DNA of 64,000 nucleotides, from assembly GCA_937906455.1 (NCBI GenBank), contig CALCYT010000026.1, positions 1-64,000 on the forward strand, given 5' to 3'. Shown here in pieces: positions 1-9,636 of the stretch. This stretch comes from an uncultured Bacteroidales bacterium. GTDB taxonomy: Bacteria; Bacteroidota; Bacteroidia; Bacteroidales; F082. Position 1 is the first letter of the stretch; each line of letters starts with the position of its first letter. The notes beneath the pieces were generated by a model, which did not search any database, was not told where the DNA came from, and was given only the letters and a program-made list of their open reading frames with translations. The translations under genes and the position numbers were made by a program.

Positions 1-5
1 TTTGT

Positions 6-14
6 GCAAAGATA
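6..14 (-). promoter_or_regulatory. Bacteroidota -7 promoter box, reading out of the window
   Basis: Minus-strand TATCTTTGC matches the Bacteroidota TAnnTTTG -7 element. It points left, so a minus-strand gene probably begins just outside the window. Confidence 0.5.
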
Positions 15-78
15 ACCACTTTAACCTTTGGTTTAAATTTTTGGGAGCATTATACGTATTTACGCAGATTTTTCTATT

Positions 79-87
79 GCAAAGATA
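79..87 (-). promoter_or_regulatory. Second leftward -7 promoter box
   Basis: Minus-strand TATCTTTGC, 73 bases upstream of the first leftward box. It may be a tandem promoter for the unseen gene on the left. Confidence 0.4.
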
Positions 88-181
88 CACAAATTTTCGT
101 CAATAGTTCATAAAAATTGACAAAAATTTGATTTTTCAAATAAGATTTCTTTTTTAATCTATCTTTGTAAAGAAAAAGCTG

Positions 182-190
182 TATCTTTGC
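182..190 (+). promoter_or_regulatory. Rightward -7 box before a 19-codon ORF
   Basis: TATCTTTGC on the plus strand, followed 22 bases later by an ATG that opens a 19-codon ORF (213-272, two tryptophans, ends WVIIYG). No larger plus-strand gene follows, so the transcript would run antisense into the amidohydrolase 3' end. Nothing else is recognised in bases 1-268. Confidence 0.4.
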
Positions 191-268
191 AAAAATTTTA
201 AAATCAAGATATATGGAACTTGGCAGATTCGGCTATTGCTGGTTGGACACCTGGGTGATTATTTATGG

Positions 269-1864
269 CTAATACACCATCTCACCATTAATAAACGTGT
301 TCACCACCTTCACTTCTGTGATTTTTTCGTCTGAAATCGTCATGATGTCATCGGAAAGGATGACAAAATCAGCCTCTTTGCCGATTTCAATGCTGCCTTT
401 GCGGGACTCAGCGAAATAACCTTTGGCTGCCCATATCGTCATCGACTTCAATGCTTCCTCACGATTTAATTTATTATCTGTCAAGTGCTCGCGAGCCACA
501 GATGAATAAAACGTCTTAAGAGGTGAGATATGCTCGATGGGGAAGTCGGTACCGTTGATGAGCCAGCCGTTTTGCTTGAGCAATGTCTTGTAAGCATAGG
601 CATTTTTTACACGTTCAGAACCAAGTCGTTCCTCCGCCCATGGCATGTCGGAGGTGCAATGTGTCGCCTGTATCGACGGGATGATGTTGTATTCTTTGTA
701 CAATGCAAAATCCTGAGGATCAACTACTTGTGAGTGTTCAATGCGCCATCTGAGGTCGTTTTGGCCTTTGAGAAACTTAGCATATTCATTCAGAATAATC
801 CTCACGCCGCCGTCGCCTATGGCATGGCAGCACACCTGGTAACCGGCTTTGTATGCCTTCTCGCACACGCGGTCATAGAAAGCTTCATCTTCTACCATAA
901 GTCCCATATTACCATCATCGTCGCTGTATGGCTCGAGCAAGCGTGCGCCGCGCGAGCCAAGAGCACCGTCGGCGTAGATCTTCACCGAACGTATCGTAAG
1001 ACGGTCTTTCTCAATGACTCCGAATTTCATGAAATAATCCATCGTCTCATCGTCAGGGTTGATCATAGCGTTGATTTTCATCTTCACGACTCCTTGCTGC
1101 TGAAGACTGTCGATTAAAGCTATGGATCTGATATCGAGACCGGCATCGGTGACACCTGTGAGACCCACAGCGAAACAGTCGCGCTGAGCTATCTTTAACG
1201 CATTGGTTTTCTGATTGTTATCCATTGGTGGGATGACAGCCTTTGCCATATCAGCGGCGTTGTCGAGAAGTATTCCGGTGGGCTTTCTGTTTTTTAAAAC
1301 TATTTCACCGCCATCCACTTTCGATTTCGCATTCAAACCTATGGTTTTCAACACATTATCGCTAACGAGTACGGCATGCCCGTCAACACGAGTGAGAAGC
1401 ACTTTTTTGTTTGGGAAACGTCGGTGAAGCTCAATATTTGTCGGGAACTCCTTCACCTCCCACAGATTCTGGTCCCAGCCGCGTCCCAAGAGCCATTCCG
1501 AAGTGTTGTTTTTATCATGTTTTTCAAGTCTTTCAAGCACCTCATTGAACGATGTGCAGCCGTTGAGGTCGGCATAACGGGCTTTCCATTCGCCGTAGCC
1601 CATGAAATGGCAATGCCCATCGATGAAGCCTGGATATATGCTTTTGCCTTGAGCATCAAGGATATAGGTGGCATTGTAATGCCTTAAGATATCTTTGTCG
1701 GTGCCGACAGCCACAAATTTGCCGTCCAAAACAGCAAAAGCTTGTGCCTTACTGAATTGATTGTCAACGGTATAGATGTTGGCGTTATGTACTATCAAAT
1801 CGACTTTCGTCTTGCTGCACGAAAACAATGATATTACCGATAATAACAATAAAAATCTTTTCAT
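269..1864 (-). CDS. Amidohydrolase lipoprotein (YtcJ-like)
   Basis: Metal-dependent amidohydrolase of the YtcJ/AepA-like branch, 531 residues. A lipoprotein signal peptide ends in LFSC with the acylated Cys at residue 16, so the protein is probably anchored to a cell-envelope membrane. Visible motifs are the metal-binding HCH at 84-86 after GFIDG, the VKIYADGALGSRGA block near 294-307, HAIGDGG near 347-353, EHSQ near 378 and a late NGTDFP that supplies the catalytic Asp. These fit a full-length beta/alpha-barrel enzyme. The substrate is unknown; relatives hydrolyse N-acyl or cyclic amides. It follows the Omp28-like gene on the same strand after a 12-bp hairpin. Confidence 0.85.
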   Translation of the reverse strand: MKRFLLLLSVISLFSCSKTKVDLIVHNANIYTVDNQFSKAQAFAVLDGKFVAVGTDKDILRHYNATYILDAQGKSIYPGFIDGHCHFMGYGEWKARYADLNGCTSFNEVLERLEKHDKNNTSEWLLGRGWDQNLWEVKEFPTNIELHRRFPNKKVLLTRVDGHAVLVSDNVLKTIGLNAKSKVDGGEIVLKNRKPTGILLDNAADMAKAVIPPMDNNQKTNALKIAQRDCFAVGLTGVTDAGLDIRSIALIDSLQQQGVVKMKINAMINPDDETMDYFMKFGVIEKDRLTIRSVKIYADGALGSRGARLLEPYSDDDGNMGLMVEDEAFYDRVCEKAYKAGYQVCCHAIGDGGVRIILNEYAKFLKGQNDLRWRIEHSQVVDPQDFALYKEYNIIPSIQATHCTSDMPWAEERLGSERVKNAYAYKTLLKQNGWLINGTDFPIEHISPLKTFYSSVAREHLTDNKLNREEALKSMTIWAAKGYFAESRKGSIEIGKEADFVILSDDIMTISDEKITEVKVVNTFINGEMVY

Positions 1865-1871
1865 GACATTA

Positions 1872-1899
1872 AGGGGGCTGACATGAATGTCAGCCCCCT
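1872..1899. terminator. Perfect 12-bp hairpin between two minus-strand genes
   Basis: AGGGGGCTGACA pairs perfectly with TGTCAGCCCCCT around a TGAA loop. There is no T-run on either side, so it may be a weak terminator or an mRNA-stabilising hairpin rather than a classic intrinsic terminator. Confidence 0.5.
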
Positions 1900-1910
1900 A
1901 ATCTTATAAC

Positions 1911-3560
1911 TTATTGTAAAACAATGATTTGCTTATTGCTTGTGCCATTTTCATCTGTTATAACAAACAGATAAGCACCTTTCTCGATGTTTGAGACGTC
2001 AACGTTGGTTTTACCCGATATATTTTTATTATATACCAACTGGCCAGTGGTGTTATACACATTGAGCACCCCGTTGTTTGCTGACTCAACTGTAACGATT
2101 CCGTTGGATGGGTTAGGATAGATGACAACAGCGTCAACTGTGTTTTCTTCAATATCTTCATATTTTGAGAATGAGAACTCGTTCGATTCTTTATCTTTGA
2201 AATTTCCGCCTGAGAACAGTGTGGTTGATCCTGCTTTTAAGCCATATAGACCATTTCCGGAGGCAAGACCGTCGCCATCCGCATCATAAATAGTGAAAAG
2301 ATAGCAACCGCCATTCTCAAGATCAAAATCCTCAGAATACATGTGATGCGCCTCATCGTAAGGTCCGCCGCTAAGAACCACTTCTCCTGTGGCTGTATTG
2401 ACGATGTCCCACGTGGTGGCTTGAGGGTTGTCGTCAGTGCGAATAGTGAGTTTGAAGCTCTTGTTGAAGACAAATGGAGCCTCTTCAAAACTGTAGTTTA
2501 TAACACTTGTTTCGTAATCGTCCGGAACACCGTTGACCTGGGAGATTTCTACTTTAAGATTATTGGTTGAGCCAAAACCGAATTCCAACTCACCCAAACT
2601 GATATTCGCACTTCTTGCAGTCTCGACATTACCTTCCCACGTTATCTGTTTAATTGTATCTTCATTAACTAATACATTGATATCCAATGTGTTGATTGTC
2701 TCTGAACCAAAATTGTCAACTGTAATATATGGTGACATGGTGCCGGAGCAAACCTTTTTCTTAGCATGGTCGATGTTACTAATCTTGGCTTGTTTTGCAA
2801 AGAAAGGCTCTAAGTTTTCTGATGACTTGCAACCTTGCAGCACCTCTTTCGTGTTGGAGTCCTGAAGCCAAGCAACAGCTGTCAACTCATTGACATCCAT
2901 CACGTTAGCTAAAGCCCACGAATATTGGTATGCGAAATAGTCGCCGGCTTGCATTGCTTGGATGCTTGTGCCCGATGCATTGGGAAGCATCTTCTTCATC
3001 ACGTTATGGAATACTCGTTCACCATTGGAGTAGGTGCAAGGTGCTGAAGTGTAGGTCATGGTTTGCTCAAGCACTGCAATATGAAGTTTCAAGTTGCTTG
3101 AACTGATGTCTGTCGAGGCGCGGCCCATCACAGTCACGGTGATAGTGTCCTGTGTCTCATTCAGATAATAGTTCATCCGCATCTCAATCGGCGACTCAAC
3201 GGCAGCCCACTGGTTGATGAGATTCTGATTCACGCTGGCTGAGTTGCCCGACCAGCTCCCGTCGCCGATCGATATCGGCACACTGTTTACACTATAATAT
3301 GAAACCCTTGACGAGACCTCAGTCGGATTGTGCAGATTCATCGGGTCGCCGGCATAAGGCCAGTTGACATGGTATTTAATCGCGATGAGTTGGTCGGCAT
3401 TATTATTAATAAGGTTGTCGAGATTCGGGTTCGCCGAAGCGCACGGACCGCAAGTGGCGCTCGTAAAGCATTCAAGCACAACGATTCTCTGATTCTGGGC
3501 ATGAGTGATGCCGATGCCTAACAAAAGGCTTAAAGTCAGTAATGACAAAATTTTTTTCAT
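1911..3560 (-). CDS. Omp28-like thioredoxin-fold protein with T9SS sorting domain
   Basis: Secreted 549-residue protein. The signal peptide (residues 1-21) ends THA. A thioredoxin-like domain follows with CGPC at 37-40 and the preceding LECFTSATC context typical of Omp28-related proteins. The C-terminal ~75 residues (YPNPSNG, a beta-sandwich, GAYLFVI) form a type A T9SS sorting domain, so the protein should cross the outer membrane by type IX secretion and be attached to the surface. PorQ is encoded at 47.7 kb, which supports a T9SS in this organism. The gene starts 14 bases after the ABC ATPase gene and may be co-transcribed with the importer. The redox role is inferred only from the CxxC motif. 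Confidence 0.8.
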   Translation of the reverse strand: MKKILSLLTLSLLLGIGITHAQNQRIVVLECFTSATCGPCASANPNLDNLINNNADQLIAIKYHVNWPYAGDPMNLHNPTEVSSRVSYYSVNSVPISIGDGSWSGNSASVNQNLINQWAAVESPIEMRMNYYLNETQDTITVTVMGRASTDISSSNLKLHIAVLEQTMTYTSAPCTYSNGERVFHNVMKKMLPNASGTSIQAMQAGDYFAYQYSWALANVMDVNELTAVAWLQDSNTKEVLQGCKSSENLEPFFAKQAKISNIDHAKKKVCSGTMSPYITVDNFGSETINTLDINVLVNEDTIKQITWEGNVETARSANISLGELEFGFGSTNNLKVEISQVNGVPDDYETSVINYSFEEAPFVFNKSFKLTIRTDDNPQATTWDIVNTATGEVVLSGGPYDEAHHMYSEDFDLENGGCYLFTIYDADGDGLASGNGLYGLKAGSTTLFSGGNFKDKESNEFSFSKYEDIEENTVDAVVIYPNPSNGIVTVESANNGVLNVYNTTGQLVYNKNISGKTNVDVSNIEKGAYLFVITDENGTSNKQIIVLQ

Positions 3561-3574
3561 GGTGTAAGATTTTA

Positions 3575-4333
3575 TTAATTATTATTTTTAATGAGATATT
3601 GATTATCAATGTCTTTTAGTTTAAAATATTTCTTGATTACATCATTTTTCAACAATTCTGAACTCATCCCGGCTGCAAAAGGTTCGTTTCTTGCAATAAT
3701 CCACAGGTTGTCGGTGTAGCGGAGCAGCAATTCGAGGTCATGTGAACTGAAAAGGATGGCTTTCTTTTGTTCCTTAGCGAGCTTTTTCAGCAACGAAAAC
3801 AGCTCTATTTTGCTCGGATAATCCAGAAATGCCGTAGGCTCGTCGAGCATGATGATTGGCGTGTTCTGTGCTATCGCTTTGGCAATCATAACCTTCTGTT
3901 TCTCACCGTCTGACAATGTATTAAATGCTCTGTCAATCAGATTGTTGGCACCAACTAATTCAAGTGATACTTTAATCTCTTGCTCGTCCTTTTCCGACAG
4001 CTTTCCAAACATGCCCGTGTAAGGATAACGACCTGCTGCAACGACGTCGAAGACTTTCAAAAACATATCATCAGGACGTTCTGTCAGCACGATGCCGAGC
4101 AGTTTGGCGCGTTCCTTAGGGGTGTAAGACAAGAGGTCTTTTCCGAACAGCTCGATGGTGCCGCTAACAGGCTTTATGTGAGTCGAAAACGTCTTGAAAA
4201 GCGTTGATTTTCCCGCGCCGTTTGGACCGATGAGAGCTATTATGTCGCCTTCGTGGAGGGTGACATTGATGTCGGAAACAATGGTTTTGTCGTTGTAACC
4301 TATTGATAATGATGATGTTTTTAGTATTTCCAT
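3575..4333 (-). CDS. ABC transporter ATP-binding protein (FecE/BtuD type)
   Basis: ATPase of an importer for iron-siderophore, heme or cobalamin, 252 residues. Walker A GPNGAGKS is at 36-43. The signature appears as LSDGEKQ and Walker B as IIMLDEP followed by the H-loop FSSHD. It shares one base with the permease gene and belongs to a three-gene binding-protein/permease/ATPase operon read on the minus strand. The substrate cannot be fixed from the sequence; cobalamin is attractive because the KamE enzyme encoded at 13.3 kb needs it, but that is inference. Confidence 0.9.
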   Translation of the reverse strand: MEILKTSSLSIGYNDKTIVSDINVTLHEGDIIALIGPNGAGKSTLFKTFSTHIKPVSGTIELFGKDLLSYTPKERAKLLGIVLTERPDDMFLKVFDVVAAGRYPYTGMFGKLSEKDEQEIKVSLELVGANNLIDRAFNTLSDGEKQKVMIAKAIAQNTPIIMLDEPTAFLDYPSKIELFSLLKKLAKEQKKAILFSSHDLELLLRYTDNLWIIARNEPFAAGMSSELLKNDVIKKYFKLKDIDNQYLIKNNN

Positions 4334-5355
4334 TATTTTCTGCTTTTCAAAATCACTGAAATTACCACTGGTGCGCCGATGAAAGCCGTCACTGCGTTGA
4401 TTGGCAGGTTGCCGTCGAAGCCCGGCATTCGTGCGATGAGGTTACAAAACAGCGCCATATCCATTCCAATCAGCATGGTGGCGGGGATAAGCAGCCGATG
4501 GTCGCTGCTCTTGAATAGGAATCGCGCGATATGAGGCATTGCGAGGCCTACGAAGGCGATAGGACCGCAATAAGCCGTCACAATGGCCGTGAGATAGCCT
4601 GAGACGAGGATGATTACGACGCTGTTCTTTCGGATGTTCAATCCCAGGTTCTCCGCGTACATCTCGCCTAAAAGCAAGATATTGAGGTTTTTAGACAGAA
4701 AAAACGAGACAAACAGTCCGATGATTATGCTGATGGCAAACACCGGCATCTTCGACGTGCCGACACCGGAGAAGCTGCCCATACCCCATATGACGAAGGC
4801 GTGGATGTCTTCTTTCAGACTGAAAAATTTCAAGATGTCAGTGATTGAACCGGCCAAGTATGCAATCATCAAGCCTATGATTATCAACGTCGTCATGTTT
4901 TTCATTCGCGAGCTGAACGCGAGCATAACAAAAAGCACCAACACGGCTCCGATGAACGCCGCGAGACTCACTCCAATGGTTGACCACCATCCGAACGATG
5001 ACATCGCAGCGCCTGAGATGGCTCCTGTAAGCAGTATCACAATGCCTACACCCAAGCTGGCGCCGCTGCTGATGCCAAGCATCGAGGGGTCTGCTAACGG
5101 ATTGCGGAACAACGTCTGCATCAAGAGACCCGCCACCGACAACGCGGCGCCAGCTAATAACGCCGTCAAAGCCTGTGGAAGTCTGTAGTTGAATATTATG
5201 ACACTCAATGTGTTATCAGTGTTGTCTTTAAGCAATACTTTAAATATGTCTTCTATCGGTATCGTGACCGATCCGACAAACAAATTGAGGATAAAAAGTA
5301 TTATCCCGAAGGCGATTATCCCCAAAATTCCTATTGTTATCTTGTTATTTTTCAT
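4333..5355 (-). CDS. FecCD-family ABC permease
   Basis: Inner-membrane permease of the FecCD/BtuC family, 340 residues with many hydrophobic segments, the usual length for the family. Family features include LRLP-like YRLPQALTALLAGAALSVAG near residues 58-77, NPLADPSMLG, and FVGLAMPHIAR, which contacts the ATPase. It overlaps the binding-protein gene by 11 bases, indicating translational coupling. Confidence 0.92.
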   Translation of the reverse strand: MKNNKITIGILGIIAFGIILFILNLFVGSVTIPIEDIFKVLLKDNTDNTLSVIIFNYRLPQALTALLAGAALSVAGLLMQTLFRNPLADPSMLGISSGASLGVGIVILLTGAISGAAMSSFGWWSTIGVSLAAFIGAVLVLFVMLAFSSRMKNMTTLIIIGLMIAYLAGSITDILKFFSLKEDIHAFVIWGMGSFSGVGTSKMPVFAISIIIGLFVSFFLSKNLNILLLGEMYAENLGLNIRKNSVVIILVSGYLTAIVTAYCGPIAFVGLAMPHIARFLFKSSDHRLLIPATMLIGMDMALFCNLIARMPGFDGNLPINAVTAFIGAPVVISVILKSRK

Positions 5356-6487
5356 CTGTCAGTTTGTAGAAATAATGTGGTTTGTAATCGCTCTCCACCA
5401 ACTCCGGATGGAAGGCGAAGACGAAGTCTTTCAGCAGCAAATCAGGCTCATATTCCGATTTCTCGAAATAGCCGCTTTGCCGGATGTCACACACGAGGAT
5501 GTCGCGGTTTTCGTAGGCCTTGAAATGCGTATATAATTCATTTTCAACGGCTAAACGCTCATATGAATACTTCGTGTTTGTCGAATTCATTATACGCCAG
5601 AAGTCGGCGTCACGTGCCTTTATAAGCACCGTCTCCGCGTCCACGGGCAGGCTCGCAGTGGAGTTGTTGTCAGCCCAGATGTAATCGGCACCAGCGTCAT
5701 GGAAAATCTGTGAGATATAGCTCTTGCCGCCAGGCAGATACCACTGTCCCTCGAACGGCAAATCAGAGAAGACGGTGGGGCGATACTCTACATTTTCGCA
5801 AAGCGACTTCAATGATTCATAACGACTTACGATGTTATGAAACCATTCGTCGGTGTCTTTCTCACGGCAAGAGAGGAAGCCTATCAGCTTCAGCCATTCA
5901 GCCCGTCCAAGCGGATGATTCTCAAGGTAATCGGCGAACGGCAGCATCACCGCACCTGTCAATTCCCCAATCTCATTCTTCGGAACGGTTGAATAAGGCG
6001 TGTAAAGGATAAGGTCGGGGTGCAGGCTGATGGCGACTTCGGTCTTAAGACTCGTCTCAATGCCCACATCTTCAATAAGTTTCGCCGCTAAAAGCTGTTT
6101 GATGTCGGGGTTGGACGTGTAGTCGCTCTCAAGAATCCCTTTCACTCTTGAAATCTCGCCAAGCTCAAGAAACACAGACCATTGCGTCGATGAATAAGCA
6201 ATCACGGAATGCACCGGAGTGCGAATCACCGTCTTGCTACAAAGCTCATCAGGCAGCTGTAAAGTGTCGGGATAAAGATAAAACTCACCGAGCGACTTGT
6301 CGTTCCAAGGACACGAAACATTGACGTAATATCCTGATTTATAATGGTTTATGATGAGATAACTCGAAAATTCCATCAGATTTTCATTTTCTGAATCCTG
6401 ACTTTTATTCCGCTTACTTTGACTATCGCAGCATGAAATAAATGCGCAAGTCATTGATAAACATATATATAGCAATTTTTTAATCAC
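5345..6487 (-). CDS. Periplasmic binding lipoprotein of the ABC importer
   Basis: Substrate-binding component of the BtuF/FepB class, 380 residues. The N-terminus MIKKLLYICLSMTCAFISCC contains a lipobox, so the protein should be lipid-anchored. The mid region holds the two-lobe signature of this family (VHSVIAYSSTQWSVFLELGE, then DLILYTPY). It is first in the operon, with a Bacteroidota promoter 26 bases upstream. No TonB-dependent receptor gene is adjacent. Confidence 0.82.
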   Translation of the reverse strand: MIKKLLYICLSMTCAFISCCDSQSKRNKSQDSENENLMEFSSYLIINHYKSGYYVNVSCPWNDKSLGEFYLYPDTLQLPDELCSKTVIRTPVHSVIAYSSTQWSVFLELGEISRVKGILESDYTSNPDIKQLLAAKLIEDVGIETSLKTEVAISLHPDLILYTPYSTVPKNEIGELTGAVMLPFADYLENHPLGRAEWLKLIGFLSCREKDTDEWFHNIVSRYESLKSLCENVEYRPTVFSDLPFEGQWYLPGGKSYISQIFHDAGADYIWADNNSTASLPVDAETVLIKARDADFWRIMNSTNTKYSYERLAVENELYTHFKAYENRDILVCDIRQSGYFEKSEYEPDLLLKDFVFAFHPELVESDYKPHYFYKLTDEK

Positions 6488-6512
6488 GATTTACACATTT
6501 TAAATCTAAAAC

Positions 6513-6521
6513 GCAAAGATA
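6513..6521 (-). promoter_or_regulatory. Promoter of the ABC importer operon
   Basis: Minus-strand TATCTTTGC lies 26 bases upstream of the binding-protein ATG. No cobalamin riboswitch can be recognised in the short leader. Confidence 0.55.
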
Positions 6522-6589
6522 GTAAAAATTATGATTGGCATTGTGAATAATTATTTAAATAAAATGGCTGAAATCTCAAAAAAATTATT

Positions 6590-6598
6590 TATTTTTGC
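6590..6598 (+). promoter_or_regulatory. Promoter of the mutL operon
   Basis: TATTTTTGC on the plus strand ends 19 bases before the ATG of the first gene. It is divergent from the importer promoter. Confidence 0.55.
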
Positions 6599-6617
6599 AT
6601 TCTAAAAAATAGAAATT

Positions 6618-6947
6618 ATGGGAATTTTCATGTTTCACAGGCCTGAGATGCCTAAATTCAACTATATTCCAAGGTTTTACAATCCTGAAAAGGAAGAATT
6701 GGAGAGGAGGAAAGCTGCGATGGGTTTGGAATCACAACTCTCTGACAGTGAGAAACTTAGAGTTAAGATGCGCCAACGGTGGGGCAGAACCGGCGATGAC
6801 GGAAGGCCGGTAAAGCAAAAAAGTGCGTTCCATGGCTTGCGGATAGCTCTGATTATAGGTATATCGGCGTTTTTTATCTTTTTGATTTTCTTCACGCCTT
6901 TCGTGGAGAATTTTGTAACGATGTTCTTACATCTTGGAGGTAAATAG
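6618..6947 (+). CDS. Conserved small membrane protein upstream of mutL
   Basis: 109 residues: a charged N-terminal half (EELERRKAAMG, KLRVKMRQRWG) followed by one membrane segment, IALIIGISAFFIFLIFF, near residues 77-93. No known family is assigned. It precedes mutL by two bases and shares its promoter, so it is the first gene of the mutL-rhomboid-uvrB unit. The C-terminal anchor predicts a cytosolic N-terminal domain. Confidence 0.7.
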   Translation: MGIFMFHRPEMPKFNYIPRFYNPEKEELERRKAAMGLESQLSDSEKLRVKMRQRWGRTGDDGRPVKQKSAFHGLRIALIIGISAFFIFLIFFTPFVENFVTMFLHLGGK

Positions 6948-6949
6948 TT

Positions 6950-8755
6950 ATGTCGTTGGATATCATCAAGTTACTTCCGGATTCCGTAGCCAACCAGATT
7001 GCGGCGGGTGAGGTCATTCAACGACCTGCGTCTGTCGTAAAGGAGTTGATAGAGAATGCGATAGATGCCGGTGCCACCCAAATCGACCTGATTGTGAAAG
7101 ACGCCGGCCGCACTTTCATCACCGTCATCGACAACGGCTGCGGCATGTCGGAGACCGACGCGCGTCTTTGTTTCGAGCGTCACGCGACATCAAAAATCAA
7201 GAGTGCCGACGACCTCTTTGCCATAAAAACCATGGGTTTCCGTGGAGAGGCACTCGCCTCGATAGCGGCGGTGGCACAGGTGGAGCTGACCACTCGCCGT
7301 AAAGAAGACGAGGTGGGCACCAAGATTCGCATCGACGGCTCAAAAGTGATGGAACAGCTCCCGAAACCGATGTCGGTGGGCACTAACTTCACTGTTAAAA
7401 ACCTGTTTTTCAACGTGCCGGCACGACGTAACTTCCTGAAATCCAATGAGGCGGAGCTACGTCATATCAACGAAGAGTTCTTCCGTATCACCATCATGAA
7501 CCCTGAGATAGGATTCACCTTCGTGAGCAACGACAAAGAGCTGTTCCACCTTTATCCGGGTACACTTAAACAACGTATCGTGGGGCTTTTCGGCAAGGAT
7601 TATGATGGTAAGTTATTGCCTGTCAATCAGATAACGGAGACGGTGACGATAGACGGATTCATAGTGAAACCCGAATACTCCAAGAAGACTCGCGGCGAGC
7701 AGTATTTCTTCGTGAATCGCCGTTTCATCAAGCACGCCTATCTGCATCATGCGGTGGAAAACGCTTACAAAGAATTGATTCCGCAAGACTGTCTGCCGGG
7801 CTATTTCCTTAATATTCAGATAGATCCGAGAGAAATAGACATCAATATCCATCCGACAAAGACCGAAGTCAACTTCATCGACGTGAAGCTGATTTACGCC
7901 ATCATGCACTCGGCGGTGCGTAAAGCCATAGGACAGAATAACTTGGCTCCGACGTTGGATTTCGACATCAACCCTAACATGGGGATTGACTTCGGGGCGG
8001 CAAGTCAGATGAACAGACCTGTAATAACGCCGAAAACAGATTTCGACCCGACGTTTAACCCATTCAAAATCAATCCGATAAAGCATCAACAGCAGAATTG
8101 GCGTATTGCATACGACACAAGCGGCGATGTGGTCGGAAACACCAATTTTGACGAGGATAATGAAGAAAACAAGCCGTTGGATGAAGAGCAGAAGAGCCTT
8201 TTCATCCAGCTGAAGCAGTCTTACATAGTAACTGCCGTCAAATCCGGAATCATTGTCGTTGACCAGCATCTGGCACACGAGCGCATCCTTTACGAGAAGT
8301 ATCTGAAAGAGATGGGGACCGAGATGAATGTGTCGCAACAGGAGCTGTTTCCGCATCATATCTCATTGAATATCAACGATGCCTCGATTTTGAAAGAGAT
8401 TAAACCGGAGCTTGAGAGAATAGGTTTCAGGATTGAGGCGATGAACAACACCACTTTTGTCATCAACGGCACACCCGTTGATTGCAAAGGCAGTGACGTC
8501 ATTTCAATAATAGATAGAATTTTAGAGGATTACAAAAACAATATGTCCGGCAATCAATCAGATAGAAAATTGAATTTAGCGCGTTCGTTAGCATCGCAAA
8601 TGGCGGTGAAGTCTGGCAAGACACTGAGTACTTTGGAGATGCAAGACATCATCGACAGGCTGTTTGGCTGCGCGGTGGCGGAGGTGTCGCCAAACGGCAG
8701 AAAAATATTCACTATCATCAATGTTGACGACATAAAAACACGTTTGAACAAATGA
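6950..8755 (+). CDS. mutL: DNA mismatch repair protein MutL
   Basis: Mismatch repair ATPase and probable nicking endonuclease, 601 residues. The GHKL ATPase domain shows ENAIDAGATQI near 35-45, DNGCGM and GFRGEAL. The C-terminal domain has DQHLAHERILYE, close to the DQHAx2Ex4E endonuclease motif but with Leu in place of the first Ala. It overlaps the rhomboid gene by four bases (ATGA). Confidence 0.97.
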   Translation: MSLDIIKLLPDSVANQIAAGEVIQRPASVVKELIENAIDAGATQIDLIVKDAGRTFITVIDNGCGMSETDARLCFERHATSKIKSADDLFAIKTMGFRGEALASIAAVAQVELTTRRKEDEVGTKIRIDGSKVMEQLPKPMSVGTNFTVKNLFFNVPARRNFLKSNEAELRHINEEFFRITIMNPEIGFTFVSNDKELFHLYPGTLKQRIVGLFGKDYDGKLLPVNQITETVTIDGFIVKPEYSKKTRGEQYFFVNRRFIKHAYLHHAVENAYKELIPQDCLPGYFLNIQIDPREIDINIHPTKTEVNFIDVKLIYAIMHSAVRKAIGQNNLAPTLDFDINPNMGIDFGAASQMNRPVITPKTDFDPTFNPFKINPIKHQQQNWRIAYDTSGDVVGNTNFDEDNEENKPLDEEQKSLFIQLKQSYIVTAVKSGIIVVDQHLAHERILYEKYLKEMGTEMNVSQQELFPHHISLNINDASILKEIKPELERIGFRIEAMNNTTFVINGTPVDCKGSDVISIIDRILEDYKNNMSGNQSDRKLNLARSLASQMAVKSGKTLSTLEMQDIIDRLFGCAVAEVSPNGRKIFTIINVDDIKTRLNK

Positions 8756-9636
8756 GCAATCAATTTAGACCCCAAGGATTTTCGATTTTACCTGTAGTGG
8801 TAAAAAACCTGTTGATAATCAATGTTGTATTTTTCTTGGCGACATGGGCCGCGGAGTCTGTGTGGCGCATCGACCTGTCACAATATCTCGGCTTGCATTA
8901 CATCGGGGCATCCGATTTCAGGCCGTATCAGTTCGTGACGTACATGTTCATGCACGGCAACTTCGCGCATATCTTCTTCAACATGTTCGCGCTGTGGATG
9001 TTCGGCAACCCTATTGAAAACGCATGGGGACCTAAGCGGTTTCTGATATTCTACTTCGTTTGCGGCATAGGTGCGGGGCTGACACAAGAGCTCGTGCAAT
9101 ACATTCAACTGCATGACATAATCCAAAATTATGAGTATGTGAGACTTGGCGGCAATAGCATCCCTGTTGACGATTATCTCAACATGCTAACCACCGTTGG
9201 TGCCTCAGGAGCCGTTTACGGCATACTCTTAGCATTCGGCATGATGTGGCCTAACTCAAAGATTTACATTTACTTCGCCATCCCGATAAAGGCAAAATGG
9301 TTCGTGCTGATTTACGGTCTCATCGAGCTGTTCTCAGGCTTCTCGTCGGTTGACAACGTGGCGCATTTCGCTCATGTGGGCGGCATGCTTTTCGGATTGC
9401 TGCTGATTTTATATTGGCGTCATAAAGAGACGGGATGGATACCGAATCTCAAGATAAGGTTCAACAAAAACAAATCCGGCGGAGAACACCCGCAGTCGGA
9501 TTGGGATTACAACAGACAACGTCACAACGACGACCGCAGGACCGACGAAATCCTTGACAAGATCAGCAAAAGCGGCTACGACAGCCTGACGGAGGAGGAG
9601 AAAGAATTCTTGTTCAAGCAAAGCAAGAAAGGCTGA
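8752..9636 (+). CDS. Rhomboid-family intramembrane serine protease
   Basis: 294 residues with six or so membrane segments. The nucleophile Ser152 lies in GASGAVYG and the catalytic His208 in HFAHVGG. The first loop carries HGNFAHIFFNMFALW, a family hallmark. The soluble, very polar C-terminal tail from about residue 228 is typical of Bacteroidales rhomboids. Translation is coupled to mutL (ATGA) and to uvrB (TGATG). Substrates are unknown. Confidence 0.93.
   Translation: MSNQFRPQGFSILPVVVKNLLIINVVFFLATWAAESVWRIDLSQYLGLHYIGASDFRPYQFVTYMFMHGNFAHIFFNMFALWMFGNPIENAWGPKRFLIFYFVCGIGAGLTQELVQYIQLHDIIQNYEYVRLGGNSIPVDDYLNMLTTVGASGAVYGILLAFGMMWPNSKIYIYFAIPIKAKWFVLIYGLIELFSGFSSVDNVAHFAHVGGMLFGLLLILYWRHKETGWIPNLKIRFNKNKSGGEHPQSDWDYNRQRHNDDRRTDEILDKISKSGYDSLTEEEKEFLFKQSKKG

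Noticed and set aside
1872..1899. Operator or regulator site
   Set aside because: A perfect palindrome between two same-strand genes is more simply a transcript hairpin; no regulator gene is adjacent.
6488..6617. Cobalamin riboswitch before the ABC importer
   Set aside because: The space before the gene is ~130 bases shared with a divergent promoter and shows no B12-box-like sequence.
7613..8359. 248-codon minus-strand ORF
   Set aside because: Antisense to mutL with no signature; shadow.
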